A stretch of DNA of 64,000 nucleotides from Aculops lycopersici (GCA_015350385.1 WNKI01000005.1:208342-272341), one strand, 5' to 3'. Positions 22,910-33,675 are shown, numbered from the stretch's first letter. Notes: generated by a model not told the origin, from the sequence alone. Translations and numbers: made by a program.

Positions 22910-25140
22910 ATATATTAATTACACCCGACTCTCTGAATAACAGCGAGTGGCTCGCTTGAGTAACGCTCTTTTACTTTTCCCTCGCTTGCTTCCAAATGTC
23001 TCTGTGGCGAGTCGAAGTTTCCTCAAAAAGAAGACAAGATAACTCGACTGAACTGAGAAAGAAAAGAACGCGGCGCCAAACTTTATCACTTTGGTGCCAT
23101 CAGCACACCAACCAACTTACTGAACTCGACTCTCTACTAACAAGCGACCGAATGAGAAACCCACCGACCAACAGGTGACTTGAGAGTGGAACTCTAAGAG
23201 TTTGCTCTTGAATTGAATAAAACTTCTCCCTTTTGCTGGCTTCGATCTTTCCTGTCGGTTGGCTGGAAACAAAAATTTGACTTGTCCACTTGGTTGCTCG
23301 CAGTTGACTCTTCTCTTGAGTGTCCATTAGTCGCTCGTCCACTTATCTCGTCGTCGTAGTTCACTCGCTCGCTCGCTTACCTGTGCCGTTTGCCCGCGAC
23401 GCTGGCGCTGCTCTTTTCACCTGTTCGAATTTTTGGCGCGCGCACACACACTCGAGTTTAGTGATCAACTTGCCAGTGGAAATCAAGTTGCTCCTTAACT
23501 TGTAATTCATGTATCATCTCACTCTTGTATTATGAGTGTCGTGTTCAACTTTATCCATGCGATTGGGTTACCTTTTGGTTTCTCTCTTTCTCTCTATCTC
23601 GCTCTTTCTTTTTGGGCAATAGTAACAGCGACAACGACCATGCGTCTCGCCAACTACTTGGTCTTGATGCTGCCGCACAAATTAGTTGGTCACATTTGCC
23701 ATCAGAACTAACGTTGAGGCAAGGATAGTAAAAACACTACTCTCATGCGCTATGGCTATGGTTGTGGATCTGACGGTGATAAACTAACAATTCAAGTTGA
23801 CGTCGAGCTTCTCGGCTGACGGACAGAGAGAAGTTGTTGTCCACTCTTTTCTTGCGCCGAGTTGTCGACGTTGGTTGCCTCTTCGTTTGGCCTAAAGCTT
23901 GCAAGACTATGTTTCCAAATACTATGCTTAGACTGATTAAACCTACCAAAAGACCAATTACCTCGCTCCTTCTGTTCGACGCAAATCTCTTCGCTTTAGT
24001 CTCCCCCACTAACCAAGCGACCAACTCTCTCGCTCAGTTGGTGACTTATGGTTACGACACTGACTTTTGCGCGCCGCTAGCACTGCAAAATGACTACACA
24101 CTAACTGACTGTCAGTCTAAAACTTTACTGCCCCTCGCTACAGCAATCCAACTCGTGAAGTTTGATGATGAAACTTATTTATGGTGATGATGATGAGGAT
24201 GCTGCTGCTGCTGCTGCTTATTAGCGCGAGGGAAAAAAGAACACACTCACACAAAACTTGAGGCGAAGAGCAGATGGAATCTACGTCGTTCCTTGTAACG
24301 TGAATCCGTTTACTGTACTTGGGCTCAGTTTAGTTTAGTTTGTTGCCGTCGTCCGCTTTGTCAGTTATAGTGGACGTCGTTGTCTCCTTTGCCCATTTGA
24401 GACTGAAGTCTTCCCGCTGATTGCGCAATCGGCGACGAGCTTCTTTGTTGCTCGTCGCGCAACCTAGACAGACCGCGAGCAACAAAGAAGCTCATGGCCG
24501 ATTGCGCGAGTTGCGCACAGGAAAATAACCAAACAGGGCGCCACCTGTCGTTTCCTTTCTCAGCTTAGCGCCCTAAAAAAGCGCAGTGGGTTTCGAGTCC
24601 ACCGGAAGCCATACAATCGGCGGCTCCAGTTGCAACAAACAGAGAAAGAAAGAGGGAGAGAGAGACCGGAAGCTACTATAGCGCCAAACACACGAGCACA
24701 CGTGATGGAGGTTTGTTTTGATTGATCGACTGGCGAGTTGACTTAAACGACGACTGCTCACAACAAACCAAAGCTTCACCTGCCTCCTAAGCGAACGTTT
24801 GCTCTTTTGCCCCGGAACATTCTTCAAGAATTGCCCCACCTGTCAACAAGCGCGTGCCACGCAATGCCACGCAACGGGACTCTCTGCTTCGGGTTCGTCA
24901 ACGTCGGGGCGAGCGAATGAAAGCGTGAAATTGAGCGTGCCACTTGCACCGCTTTATTTGGCCAGTGGCTCACCTGAGCCAAGGGAAGCTCCTTTCCTCG
25001 TTGCTCATATTAGACAAAAATCATTGCGCTCACACAATACAATACTGGTGCACACATGATGAATGTCACAGGTCAAAGCAGCAGACGAACGCTTGCAAGT
25101 TAAACCAAAAAGTTAGAGGGAAAGAATATCTAGCTTTCTC
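22910..25140. other. 2.2 kb gene-poor tract upstream of the signal-peptide exon
   Basis: I find no coding sequence. It holds the hairpin at 24423-24507, CT-rich and GA-rich runs and a short GCT run near 24200. It would contain the promoter or 5' leader of the minus-strand exon at 22160-22909. Confidence 0.45.
24423..24507. repeat. 32-bp near-perfect hairpin with 21-base loop
   Basis: The left arm 24423-24454 and the right arm 24476-24507 are reverse complements at 30 of 32 positions. An 18-bp perfect segment (GAGCTTCTTTGTTGCTCG pairing with its complement), a 3-bp interval with two mismatches and an 11-bp perfect segment form the stem. The loop is 24455-24475. The outer end overlaps a 12-base palindrome GATTGCGCAATC (24419-24430). 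The size and shape would suit a microRNA-like precursor or a fold-back element. I recognise no known arthropod microRNA in it. Confidence 0.75.
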
Positions 25141-25146
25141 TTTATT
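25141..25146 (-). terminator. poly(A) signal candidate (AATAAA) downstream of furry
   Basis: TTTATT on the plus strand gives a canonical AATAAA about 430 bases beyond the furry stop codon. If used, it would close a transcript that ends with the half-length protein. Confidence 0.4.
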
Positions 25147-25433
25147 ACTTCCGTTGGCTGGCGGTGGTGTGGTTGCTGCCCAAATCTCATTTTAGGAAAT
25201 TGAATGATTCAGACAACAAACCAAAACCACCCTCACCCACAGAACCTCTAGTAGACATAGTCCTCTAGATTTCGTATCTGGATTATACTTATTCTTAGAT
25301 ATATATTTTTATATTTATATTTTTTGCCAATGTTCCTGTTATGGTGAATCGTTGTAGAGATTGTTTGGCTCTCACTAAATGGATAGATGAATGAACAGAT
25401 TTGATTTGATTCCATAGAGTTAAGTCGATTTGG

Positions 25434-25472
25434 GTTGAGTGAAGTCGAGTTGAGTTGAGTTGAGTTGAGTAG
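25434..25472. repeat. GAGTT-type pentanucleotide repeat
   Basis: Tandem GAGTT units with a few variants lie in the presumed 3' untranslated region of the furry-like gene. Confidence 0.7.
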
Positions 25473-25574
25473 AGGCAAGTGATGAGAAGTAAAAACAGAC
25501 AGGTCGAGTTGATCCACAAAGACAAGTGGATGCTGAAGGCGCTCTTGTGATTACAGTTGCGCCACCTACACCAA

Positions 25575-28500
25575 CTAAGATTGGCTTTGTCCCGACATCA
25601 GTAGGCTGACTATTCGTTCGCGAATATGCGCTTGCGATAGTAACGATCTAGGCGGAAGTGTCTTGCCAGTGACTTGATCGCTGGCAGCAGCGTCGTTGGC
25701 ACCCACTTGACCACTTGGCTTCAAGCTCGCCGACGATTGCGCCTGCAACAGCATCATCGTTGGTCCATTGTCGTCGCCGTCATCTAGCATCATGTTGCTG
25801 CTGTTGCTCTTGTCCGCTTGTTGCTGTTGATGGGATGACATGGAAGTTGATTGATCTCCCAGTTGCTGCTGCGTATCACCTGAGTCGCCGTTGTGTGCAG
25901 ATTGCAGATCCATGTTGGTGGTGGTGGCAGTGTTGTTGTTGTTGTTGTTGTTACTGCTGGCAGATGAGGTGTTAGCTGAACAATTGGCGGCAGCAGCGGC
26001 GGCAGCTACAAGGGCAGCTTGATGCACCGCAGCGCCGAGGGGAGTCGAGATGTCCAAACCGCCCAGCTCGCCGAGTCGGGTCTTGCCAATCAACTCAATG
26101 CTCTCAAACTCAACGTCAAAGTCCATCACGCGCCCAGGTAAAGCGCCGCCACTTGAGAGGCGGCTTGTGGTGGTGCTCTCGGCTAAGCGTGAGGATCGTG
26201 ATATGATCAACTTGAATAACTGCACCGCGTCCTTCCATTGATCGCCCGAATTTAGATACTTGTTGTAAAGGCGCATCAGGTCCAAGCTTATACTTAGTGC
26301 CTGGCTATTGATGTCAACGTAAGTGAGTAGGCAGTAGAGGATCGGTGCAATGTGGCGTTGCACATGCTCTGGTCCCTGTTCAAGCATGTCAATAAGTAGC
26401 GGTATCACTTGTGGCAAGACAGTGGGATATGCATCGTGTAGATACTTGACAACACATTTGATCCATTGAAATCCATCCTTACTAAACGACCTACGACTAT
26501 ACAAAGCCATAACAGCCGATAAATTCTCAAGCTTCGTTGAGTTCTCGTCGCAACACAATGCAATTCGGCGAGCCATATTCAAACTGTAAGGAGTGGGATC
26601 GTCGTATTCGTAGAGCAGGTGGGTCATTAATGTAATCACGTGAGCAGGTAAACTCTGTTCCGGTTTTCCTAGTGTACAAGTTGGATGTTTTAGTATTGGC
26701 GTTAGCTGGTCCAATAGTACAATTGAGCTGTCATAAGTTGAGCTAGATGCGCAACCTTTCAAGACCAGCGAATGTAAACCAGGAAATGAGGTCCATTTCA
26801 TCTTTTCCAAAGTTTTCTCTAATTCAACCAAAAACTCATGCTGCTCAAAAGGTAGAGTTGGCAAAACTCGCTTCAATAGCCTCAAGCCCAAAGCATATTC
26901 TTGCTCTATCTCACTTTCCAACATGATAACAGAAAACCAAAACATCAAGAGCGAGTTATCGTCACCGGTAAAACACTCAGCCAGATTGTTTTCTATATCC
27001 TCGTCGTAAAGATCGTGCTGGTTCATTTGTTGTTGGTTGCCACCAACACCACCACTTGACGATGATATGCACATTTTGCTAATACTTGTAGTCAACATTG
27101 CCTGAGTATTCATGCTTGTGACGCTACTATGAAGAGGTCCGTTAACACTTGTTGCTGTGATTCGGGATAGATTATCTGCACTTAGCGATCCCTTCATGCT
27201 TGCCGAAAGATCTTCTTCGTCCACCTCGTCCGGTGATCGGAAACCAAAGTGCTCCATGCAAGTCCAGGTGGAGTATGACTTCAATAAGGAGCGACTTTCA
27301 TGTAGGATATGGGCAGCAATTTTCCTTGTCGGCTGGTAGCAACTGCACAACATGACTAGCGAGGCGGCTTCGACTTTTTGTATAACTTGGACGAGACGAT
27401 CAAATCGCGTATTGCTAAGCTCGCTCTGGATAAGTCGCATCTCGGCAAGCGCCCGATTCTTTCTCGCCGCAATTTGACCACCTGTACTCCCGCTTGCCCG
27501 ACTTGATATAGTTTCGTAACCAGTTTGTATGCTAACCGTGCTATTTGCTCTACCTAAACCACCTGTTTGGCCACTCGCGTTACCGGCCCCAATGCCGCCT
27601 CCACCATTCAAGGTGATTGCATTTCGCCAGCTTATAAGTAACTGTAGTAGGATCTTCAGTGCGTTATCTATCAAGTGTCTCATTGATTCATCAATCTGGT
27701 TTGCAACAAATAGAGTATATCCCTCGATGGCATCCAATCGCCAGTCAGTGAAATCTGTAACCAATATTTGTAATGATAGTAATGCATTTCGTCGCATCTC
27801 CTCGTCAACGTGAATCGTCATCCTAGCCAATAGATCGATCAAATCTGCTTTGGACATCCCGTCTGGCATCAGTCTTGGTATTGCAGCTATACAAGTCTTA
27901 AACAAATCAACCTTTGGTTTTCTCTCGCTAGTTATCACATCATCCCTATTTAAATTTTGGCTTGTGTTCAAAAGCAATGGCCTACCATATTGAGTGTCTA
28001 GTGCCTTCAGTATGTCATTGAATGACCTCTGAATATGTGAACAATATGGATAGATTCCAATACTCTTGGCTATATCATCTGTAATCATTTTGTTGATACT
28101 ACTATGGCTATTGGTATTGTTGAGTGTAGTGAAATTATTACTCAGGTTTAGGTATTGTGACCTCGATTGTTTGCTATCCGTTAATTTGTCTACCGTTTGC
28201 TGTAATGATTGCTGTTGCTGTGATGAGGAATTTGAAGACTTTTTATCACTTGATGATTTGGATGAGGAAGATGAGGCGGTCTTTGAAGTTGTTGAGGCAT
28301 TGATGGAGTAACCAATAGATATTGGCATCGGTGGATCGCCATCTTTCTGTAGCAAACTATCAGCGATGACTAAAAAAGCTTGAAGGGCTATGTTCATCCG
28401 TTCGGGTGCTAAAATAACTTTGATGGGTCTATCGACTGACAAGAGCTCGAAGATTATATGTCTCATGGCAAAATCAAGCCTCTCCTGAGCTATGAAATGG

Positions 28501-30170
28501 ATTAAATCCACAAAAATACTCAATGGAGCGTCGCGTGGATTAACTTGTCTACTTCCTCTTGGAAATATAGCATCTACAACTGAGTTTAGTCTTGCTTGGG
28601 TTATATTGTTACTCTCACACTTTACACGTATCATATAAATCCATATAAGTCGATAGAGCGATTCTAAAGCTACTCGACACATTCGATGGTCTCGGTTTTT
28701 CAAATTTGACAGACACAAGTTGAGGAATGTGCCCCAACTACTGAGAAATATGGATCTCTGGCTGACGCAAAGCAAACAAGTGACCAAAGGGAATAGAGTC
28801 ACCGAATGCTTCTTCCTCGAACACATATCAAGTGTTGGTGACCAAAGGGTTTCAACAAAGTTTTTCAAGCATGGAATTTTAACTTCGTTCTTGACTGTGG
28901 ACGCCATTGGTACCATAATCTCGACAAATAATTCGGCTAGTGCGTGCTTGATGCTCTTATGGCGAGTTTCTAGGAAATAGTCGGCGCACTCTTGCAAAAA
29001 CTGAAAGCTGGCTTCAAAATCCTCTATCGGTGCCATCTTGACGCGAAAGTATTTCATTCCAGATAATAGGGTAACAATGCACTGAATGTTATGTGGCGTC
29101 ATTTCTTTGGCCTTTAATTCGGCAAGCTCGGCATTGAACCTTTTCCTTACGGAGTTGAATCTAGTTCGCGCTAGAACTCCCATCACCTCGGCAAACTTGT
29201 TGGCCAAAACTTGAGTGTCGGCCAAGTCCGATGAGTTTGCATCGTATTTGAAATGTTCAAAAGCAATATCTTCTATTCTTCTAATGAGATCTTCATGTCC
29301 AGGATGCAAATGGAGTTGGCTAAATATTTCAATCAATACTCTACAGAAAGTGTATTCAATCAATGATTTCCTAACCCTCAAAAACTCTAATCTCCTCATG
29401 GTGCTGGCCGAATCCTCCAACATCGACACACTGGAGCTGGCATTTGTGGCAGTGGAATTTGATGTGTTCGCTGCACTAGATGATTGCTGGTGGGCCTCGG
29501 CACTACTACTAAATATGGTCATCGATGTGGATTGGTAGTCCAAAGGCAGAGTGCTGGTTATTGATATTGGCTGCGAATGATGGTGATGATGATGGTGAGA
29601 AACAACACTAATATCAGGTGAAGATGGTGTCGAAGACCTAACATTTGTTATGGTTGCGTTCGATAATGCCGAGACTGTCGACGATGCTGTTGTTAGAGAT
29701 GGATGGTGATTGTAATCTGAGGATATTGCTGCAGTAGCTGAATTGGATGAAAGATGTGCCAAGAGGGAATCATTTCCACTTGGACTACCACAGTCTGGAT
29801 TGGTGGCCGTAAACAAAGCCGAGGGGTCATTGTTTACGTTCATTGATGCACTTGTAGTCGTTGTTTGCTGATGTTGCTGGTGGTTAGTTTGATCATCCGT
29901 ACCAATCTGCTGATTATACCAGGTGACTAAAATCCTCAGCATGGATGGGAGACAAAACTCGCTAATTGCACCAAGACCCTCGAGGATCTGATCATAGATT
30001 TGATCCTCGCCTTTCAATAGTGATCCAAATATATCATGTCTAACCTGTTTCTGGTTAGTCTCCTGATTTGTTAATATGGCCTCTATTTTCTTGTTTGTAA
30101 GTATAACAAAATCGCCCAGCAATTTTCTGGCAATCAAGATTGCCGGTTTGGGATTGTCTTTGGTAGACAT
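25575..30170 (-). CDS. fry: Furry (FRY) homologue, N-terminal and central half only, single exon
   Basis: The product is 1531 residues. Furry is a giant HEAT/armadillo-like scaffold that binds and activates NDR (Tricornered) kinases to control cell morphogenesis, dendrite tiling and polarised outgrowth. The N-terminus matches the family (LLGDFVILTNKKIEAIL; ISEFCLPSMLRILVTWY), after which a Ser/Asn/His-rich insert precedes the conserved block starting at EFLRVRKSLIEYTFCRVL. Later family blocks include EEDLSASMKGSLSADNLSRI and LEKMKWTSFPGLHSLVLKG. The last recognisable piece is HIRERIVSLLMSGQ, which corresponds to a segment near the middle of vertebrate FRY (about 3000 residues). A stop follows at once. 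The C-terminal half is not on this strand nearby. It may lie in exons I cannot see, in a separate gene, or be lost. Near the end there are Ala, Asn and Gln runs. The start is well supported and it diverges from the mL54 gene. Confidence 0.9.
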   Translation of the reverse strand: MSTKDNPKPAILIARKLLGDFVILTNKKIEAILTNQETNQKQVRHDIFGSLLKGEDQIYDQILEGLGAISEFCLPSMLRILVTWYNQQIGTDDQTNHQQHQQTTTTSASMNVNNDPSALFTATNPDCGSPSGNDSLLAHLSSNSATAAISSDYNHHPSLTTASSTVSALSNATITNVRSSTPSSPDISVVSHHHHHHHSQPISITSTLPLDYQSTSMTIFSSSAEAHQQSSSAANTSNSTATNASSSVSMLEDSASTMRRLEFLRVRKSLIEYTFCRVLIEIFSQLHLHPGHEDLIRRIEDIAFEHFKYDANSSDLADTQVLANKFAEVMGVLARTRFNSVRKRFNAELAELKAKEMTPHNIQCIVTLLSGMKYFRVKMAPIEDFEASFQFLQECADYFLETRHKSIKHALAELFVEIMVPMASTVKNEVKIPCLKNFVETLWSPTLDMCSRKKHSVTLFPLVTCLLCVSQRSIFLSSWGTFLNLCLSNLKNRDHRMCRVALESLYRLIWIYMIRVKCESNNITQARLNSVVDAIFPRGSRQVNPRDAPLSIFVDLIHFIAQERLDFAMRHIIFELLSVDRPIKVILAPERMNIALQAFLVIADSLLQKDGDPPMPISIGYSINASTTSKTASSSSSKSSSDKKSSNSSSQQQQSLQQTVDKLTDSKQSRSQYLNLSNNFTTLNNTNSHSSINKMITDDIAKSIGIYPYCSHIQRSFNDILKALDTQYGRPLLLNTSQNLNRDDVITSERKPKVDLFKTCIAAIPRLMPDGMSKADLIDLLARMTIHVDEEMRRNALLSLQILVTDFTDWRLDAIEGYTLFVANQIDESMRHLIDNALKILLQLLISWRNAITLNGGGGIGAGNASGQTGGLGRANSTVSIQTGYETISSRASGSTGGQIAARKNRALAEMRLIQSELSNTRFDRLVQVIQKVEAASLVMLCSCYQPTRKIAAHILHESRSLLKSYSTWTCMEHFGFRSPDEVDEEDLSASMKGSLSADNLSRITATSVNGPLHSSVTSMNTQAMLTTSISKMCISSSSGGVGGNQQQMNQHDLYDEDIENNLAECFTGDDNSLLMFWFSVIMLESEIEQEYALGLRLLKRVLPTLPFEQHEFLVELEKTLEKMKWTSFPGLHSLVLKGCASSSTYDSSIVLLDQLTPILKHPTCTLGKPEQSLPAHVITLMTHLLYEYDDPTPYSLNMARRIALCCDENSTKLENLSAVMALYSRRSFSKDGFQWIKCVVKYLHDAYPTVLPQVIPLLIDMLEQGPEHVQRHIAPILYCLLTYVDINSQALSISLDLMRLYNKYLNSGDQWKDAVQLFKLIISRSSRLAESTTTSRLSSGGALPGRVMDFDVEFESIELIGKTRLGELGGLDISTPLGAAVHQAALVAAAAAAANCSANTSSASSNNNNNNNTATTTNMDLQSAHNGDSGDTQQQLGDQSTSMSSHQQQQADKSNSSNMMLDDGDDNGPTMMLLQAQSSASLKPSGQVGANDAAASDQVTGKTLPPRSLLSQAHIRERIVSLLMSGQSQS

Positions 30171-30598
30171 GGTGACGATAATGGTTTGTGTTGCGATGAG
30201 TGATCATGGATTTAAATAGATGGCTTCGTGTGATCAGGTATAATAAAATGATCTGGATTGGTTAGTCTTGGCGTCGATAGGCGAAACGAGATTCACCTGA
30301 AATAAAATCCGAGATGATCTCACTTGGCCTTTGTCTCGCTTCAGCTGTCGCTGGTGCTACTTTAGAATCTGAAGTTGCTTGGCCGCAAAGCGAAGCATCA
30401 ACATAACAACAGCAGCAGCGAGCGAGCGAGCGAGTAAAAATCGCGGTCGGTTGTGTGGAAATTTTGTGCAAAAGCTTCTCGCGATGTGTTTTGTCCCATT
30501 GAAGGCAAGTTGTTGAAAAGCGCGTGGTTTTGTTGTTATTATTGTTCGTCAGCTCTCGTCTAGGTACTAACTGATTGATTTTACATACTCTACCAAAG
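30171..30598. promoter_or_regulatory. shared promoter region between furry (-) and mL54 (+)
   Basis: Only 428 bases separate the two divergent start codons. The stretch has no TATA box in either direction. It contains a CAG/CGAG repeat near 30405-30435. I infer a bidirectional promoter from the spacing alone. Confidence 0.4.
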
Positions 30599-31315
30599 AT
30601 GGCTAATAATATCATTTTGAAACTACCCAAACAGGCGAGTCAAATCATATTGAATCATGTACAGCGACGTTATATGCCTGTGAATGTACCACCCACGGCC
30701 ACGGGAAAGAGAAGATTTCGTCTTGAGGTTGAGACGGATCCCCACAAGTTAGTCAACTATTGTTGCGGCCTAAATTTTCACGTCGATTCACCACCAGTTA
30801 AGCTAAAACCAGATAACGAATATCCAGATTGGCTTTGGAATCTTCGGTTAGGACCGAAGCCTATGAGCTGGGAAATGGAGAAAGGCACAAAGGAATATTA
30901 TTTACAACTAGCCAAGGAGGGAGTAGATCGAGATTATATATTGCGAATGACCCGGGATAAGGCCAAAAAAGTGACCGGTAAAGTATTGTTATCTCAAGCG
31001 GAGTACATCCATCGACTTAGATTTGCAGCGCTGGCACATTTAGAGGACGATGTTGGATTGGAGAAGAGCGCCATTCTAAACGATTGGTGGCAGAATAAGC
31101 CTGAAAATCAAATCAACAGAAGAGAATATTATCTACCAGTTGATGAGAAGAAGGTTCTCTACAAGGATAAGATTGCATATGCCACGAAGTTTAGAAGATT
31201 TGAACGAAATGAGGACAGCACCTTTAAGAATAAGATAAGAGTTAATCCGCGATCTCCTATCACTACACCCGCTATACTTGACAGTAAGCGAAGGTATCAA
31301 CATTCGCCAAACTAA
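30599..31315 (+). CDS. MRPL54: mitochondrial large-ribosomal-subunit protein mL54 with long C-terminal extension
   Basis: The product is 238 residues from the ATG at 30599. The in-frame extension upstream lacks an ATG. Residues about 52-106 carry the mL54 signature: CGLNFHVDSPPVKLKPDNEY, then PDWLWNLRLGP and a charged helix ending KEYYLQLAKE. In the mammalian protein this part makes up most of a chain of about 138 residues. The first 40 residues are basic and lack early acidic residues, consistent with a mitochondrial targeting peptide. About 120 further residues follow the conserved part (Lys/Arg/Tyr-rich, with a WW pair at 163-164) and I do not recognise them. The gene is divergent from furry and convergent with the coiled-coil gene. 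Confidence 0.85.
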   Translation: MANNIILKLPKQASQIILNHVQRRYMPVNVPPTATGKRRFRLEVETDPHKLVNYCCGLNFHVDSPPVKLKPDNEYPDWLWNLRLGPKPMSWEMEKGTKEYYLQLAKEGVDRDYILRMTRDKAKKVTGKVLLSQAEYIHRLRFAALAHLEDDVGLEKSAILNDWWQNKPENQINRREYYLPVDEKKVLYKDKIAYATKFRRFERNEDSTFKNKIRVNPRSPITTPAILDSKRRYQHSPN

Positions 31316-31515
31316 ACAAGTCAATTCTAAAAACTCCAGCAATAACTGGATATTAAGTCGTGCTTCTGCACGACCGCAATGTACTAAATAATTTAATAAT
31401 CACAAATGATAATGATTAGTAGAATCGAAAGTAGATGCTTCTACTAGTTGTTTTTGGATGTACTGAAAAATTACAAGACAATTGTCATTGTTGCATGACT
31501 TGAATCTAAAATCAA

Positions 31516-32076
31516 TCAACCAAGTGTATGATGATGGTAGGCCGTATGTTGATTGTCGGAGAGGTTACACATCATCCTGGGCTGCGACAACAGATGCGAA
31601 GATAAACCGGATGCCGAGTTCAGATTTGCCGACGAGGGGTGGTGATTTGATTTCAACGAGTATATTGCGCTACCTGAACTTGGGCTCGTCTTTTTAAGCA
31701 AGTACTTGCTTATTATATGGTTGGCTTTTTTGTTCTCGTCCCTAGAAACAGTCAACTGATCTTGGGTATCTAGTAGTTGCTGACGTAACCGATTTACTTC
31801 GTCGAATAATATTTTGTTCTTCCTACACAACTCCTCTTCGCATTTTCTCATCTCGGCTTGTTGGTGCTCCTCATGTTTTCGATGCTTCTTTTGCATTTCG
31901 CGGATGATATTTTCCAATCTCTCATTTTCCTCCTGCAATTCAGCCATGCATTTCCTAGCAGCCTCACCTGCTTTCCTCAGATGATGATCTATCTCCTCTG
32001 ACATTGTGCTAGTAGTAGTGCCACTGATAGATTTGGCTATTGGATTGGTTTCGAAATAATATGCAAATCTTGTCAT
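31516..32076 (-). CDS. small coiled-coil protein, unidentified
   Basis: The product is 186 residues. Residues about 25-130 are a continuous charged coiled coil with Leu/Met heptads (MAELQEENERLENIIREMQ; EVNRLRQQLLDTQDQLTVS). After that come KYLLKK and a Ser/His/Asn-rich unstructured tail. Translation may begin at the first Met or at MSEEIDHHLRK 24 residues later. The coil suggests a structural or adaptor protein, for example at the centrosome, Golgi or cytoskeleton, but no family can be named. It is divergent from BCL7 with about 470 bases between the starts. Confidence 0.6.
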   Translation of the reverse strand: MTRFAYYFETNPIAKSISGTTTSTMSEEIDHHLRKAGEAARKCMAELQEENERLENIIREMQKKHRKHEEHQQAEMRKCEEELCRKNKILFDEVNRLRQQLLDTQDQLTVSRDENKKANHIISKYLLKKTSPSSGSAIYSLKSNHHPSSANLNSASGLSSHLLSQPRMMCNLSDNQHTAYHHHTLG

Positions 32077-32549
32077 GTTGTTGTTGACACGCTGCAGGGG
32101 AACTTAACTGACCGGCTTCTCATTGGCTGGTGCTGTTGTGGGTCCAGCCAACGCGTGATGTTACCGCTTGTCGTCGAAAGCAACGGCATCATTCCCCATT
32201 CATTTTTCAATTGGCCCCACACAAGCAGGCTGCTATGGCTACCGCTGCTATTGCTTCTGCTGCACATCGCGCGCTTCCAATGTTGAGCGCGGTTAAATAA
32301 GCGCATTCGATACAACACCTTGCTTTTCTTATCATGATACACCAAATCAGCCTGTCAACAACGAGTGGTACGCATGCGAAAATTCATTGTTTGTGTGTGT
32401 AATTTTTTACAACGTACTCCAAGTTTCACTCCAATATCCATTACAACAAAATTCATCCCCCATCAACTTGCTTAGATTTGTTAATTTTCACCCCAAACAC
32501 ACCTTCAATTTGTCCGAAAAGTCAAGCGCCATCCTCTATTTAGGCCAGA
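32077..32549. promoter_or_regulatory. shared promoter region between the coiled-coil gene (-) and BCL7 (+)
   Basis: These 473 bases lie between divergent start codons. An open frame on the minus strand (32073-32345) overlaps it but has random composition and looks like leader sequence. No TATA box was recognised. Confidence 0.4.
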
Positions 32550-33675
32550 ATGTCGCGAGCAGTTCGAGTGGAAACCAGAAGTCGGCATAAGGATGACATC
32601 AAGCGAGCGATGCATTCGGTTGTCAAAGTTCGCAAATGGTAAGTGGATTTCTCAATTCTAAATATGATATTTACTCTCAAGATTGCACAAAAAACCAGAC
32701 CGATCACTAACATTCTAGTTTCCACTCCAATCTTTCGCCCATAGGGAAAAGAAATGGGTTAGAGTCGGCGATACTTCCATGCAAATATTCAAATGGATGC
32801 CCCTCAAAGCGGAGGACCAGAATTCAGATTCGTCGCCTTCCGAATCGTTAGTCCCTAAAACAAATGAATCAATCAACTCAGACCCAGTGACCAGCAACAA
32901 CAATGCTACTAGCAACAACATTAACTCAGACATGTCCAATCACGAAGCTAATGCCGAATCTCACAAAACCACCAACGGTTTTGGTGGCGATCACAACGAT
33001 GCAACATTTACGGATACGTCGCACCCAAGGAGTAATAAATCAGCCGCGACAGATCAGCCCGAAGAAGCCAAACTCGACACTACAACCAAATCCACAGCCA
33101 AAAATAGCAACAAGCATGAACTAGAGCTCGAGGGTGATCAGAATGACACTGAAATGAAGAGTTCGCCCCCTGCCAAGAGAGTCAAGACCTCCACGGAGGT
33201 TGTGACGACAAATGAACCGACTAAGGTTGACTATACTCATGATGAATCCATGTCTACGGATCCGCCACAATATAATGAACTTCGCCCTGTAACTTTAATA
33301 ACTCCATTGACCAACACAACTTCCACTTCCCAGCCGCCAAAGCCAGCAGAAGTGCAAAACTCACATAATGTCACTGATGGGAGGTCACGAGAACAGCATC
33401 TGGATAACTCCAAGTCTCCAAAATTACCTGCGAACATTGGACAAGGAGGCGACAATCTTGAAGAGGATGCATCCTTTGTCTCTACTGGAGAGGATGAAAT
33501 GATGGATTCAGAATTGGCATCGAACACTAAACAATTCAGCTATAACAATCACCACAATGTTAGTATCTCATCTTACGAGGGTTACGGCGACGAAACAATG
33601 GAACTAGAAGATTATACAAGCATCGCCATGAGTGTGACTGATCAAATTGTATCAAAAGTCTCAAATGGCCAGTAA
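32550..33675 (+). CDS. BCL7: BCL7-family BAF (SWI/SNF) complex subunit, two exons
   Basis: Exon 1 is 32550-32638 and exon 2 is 32745-33675, with a 106-base intron (GTAAGT ... TTTCGCCCATAG) that splits a Trp codon. The joined product is about 339 residues. The N-terminus is the BCL7 signature: RVETRSRHKDDIKRAMHSV, then KVRKWEKKWV across the junction, then VGDTSMQIFKWMP. BCL7 proteins are small subunits of the BAF chromatin-remodelling complex that sit near the ATPase module and the nucleosome. The rest (from about residue 55) is acidic and rich in Ser, Thr and Asn, as in other family members, but longer than the roughly 210-230 residues of vertebrate BCL7. It contains a basic patch PPAKRVKT, a likely nuclear localisation signal. 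Poly(A) signal AATAAA at 33817-33822. Confidence 0.93.
32639..32744 (+). other. BCL7 intron, 106 bases
   Basis: The intron has donor GTAAGT after ...AAATG and acceptor CCCATAG before GGAAAAG. Removing it rebuilds the uninterrupted family signature KVRKWEKKWV, which is strong evidence for the splice. Confidence 0.92.
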
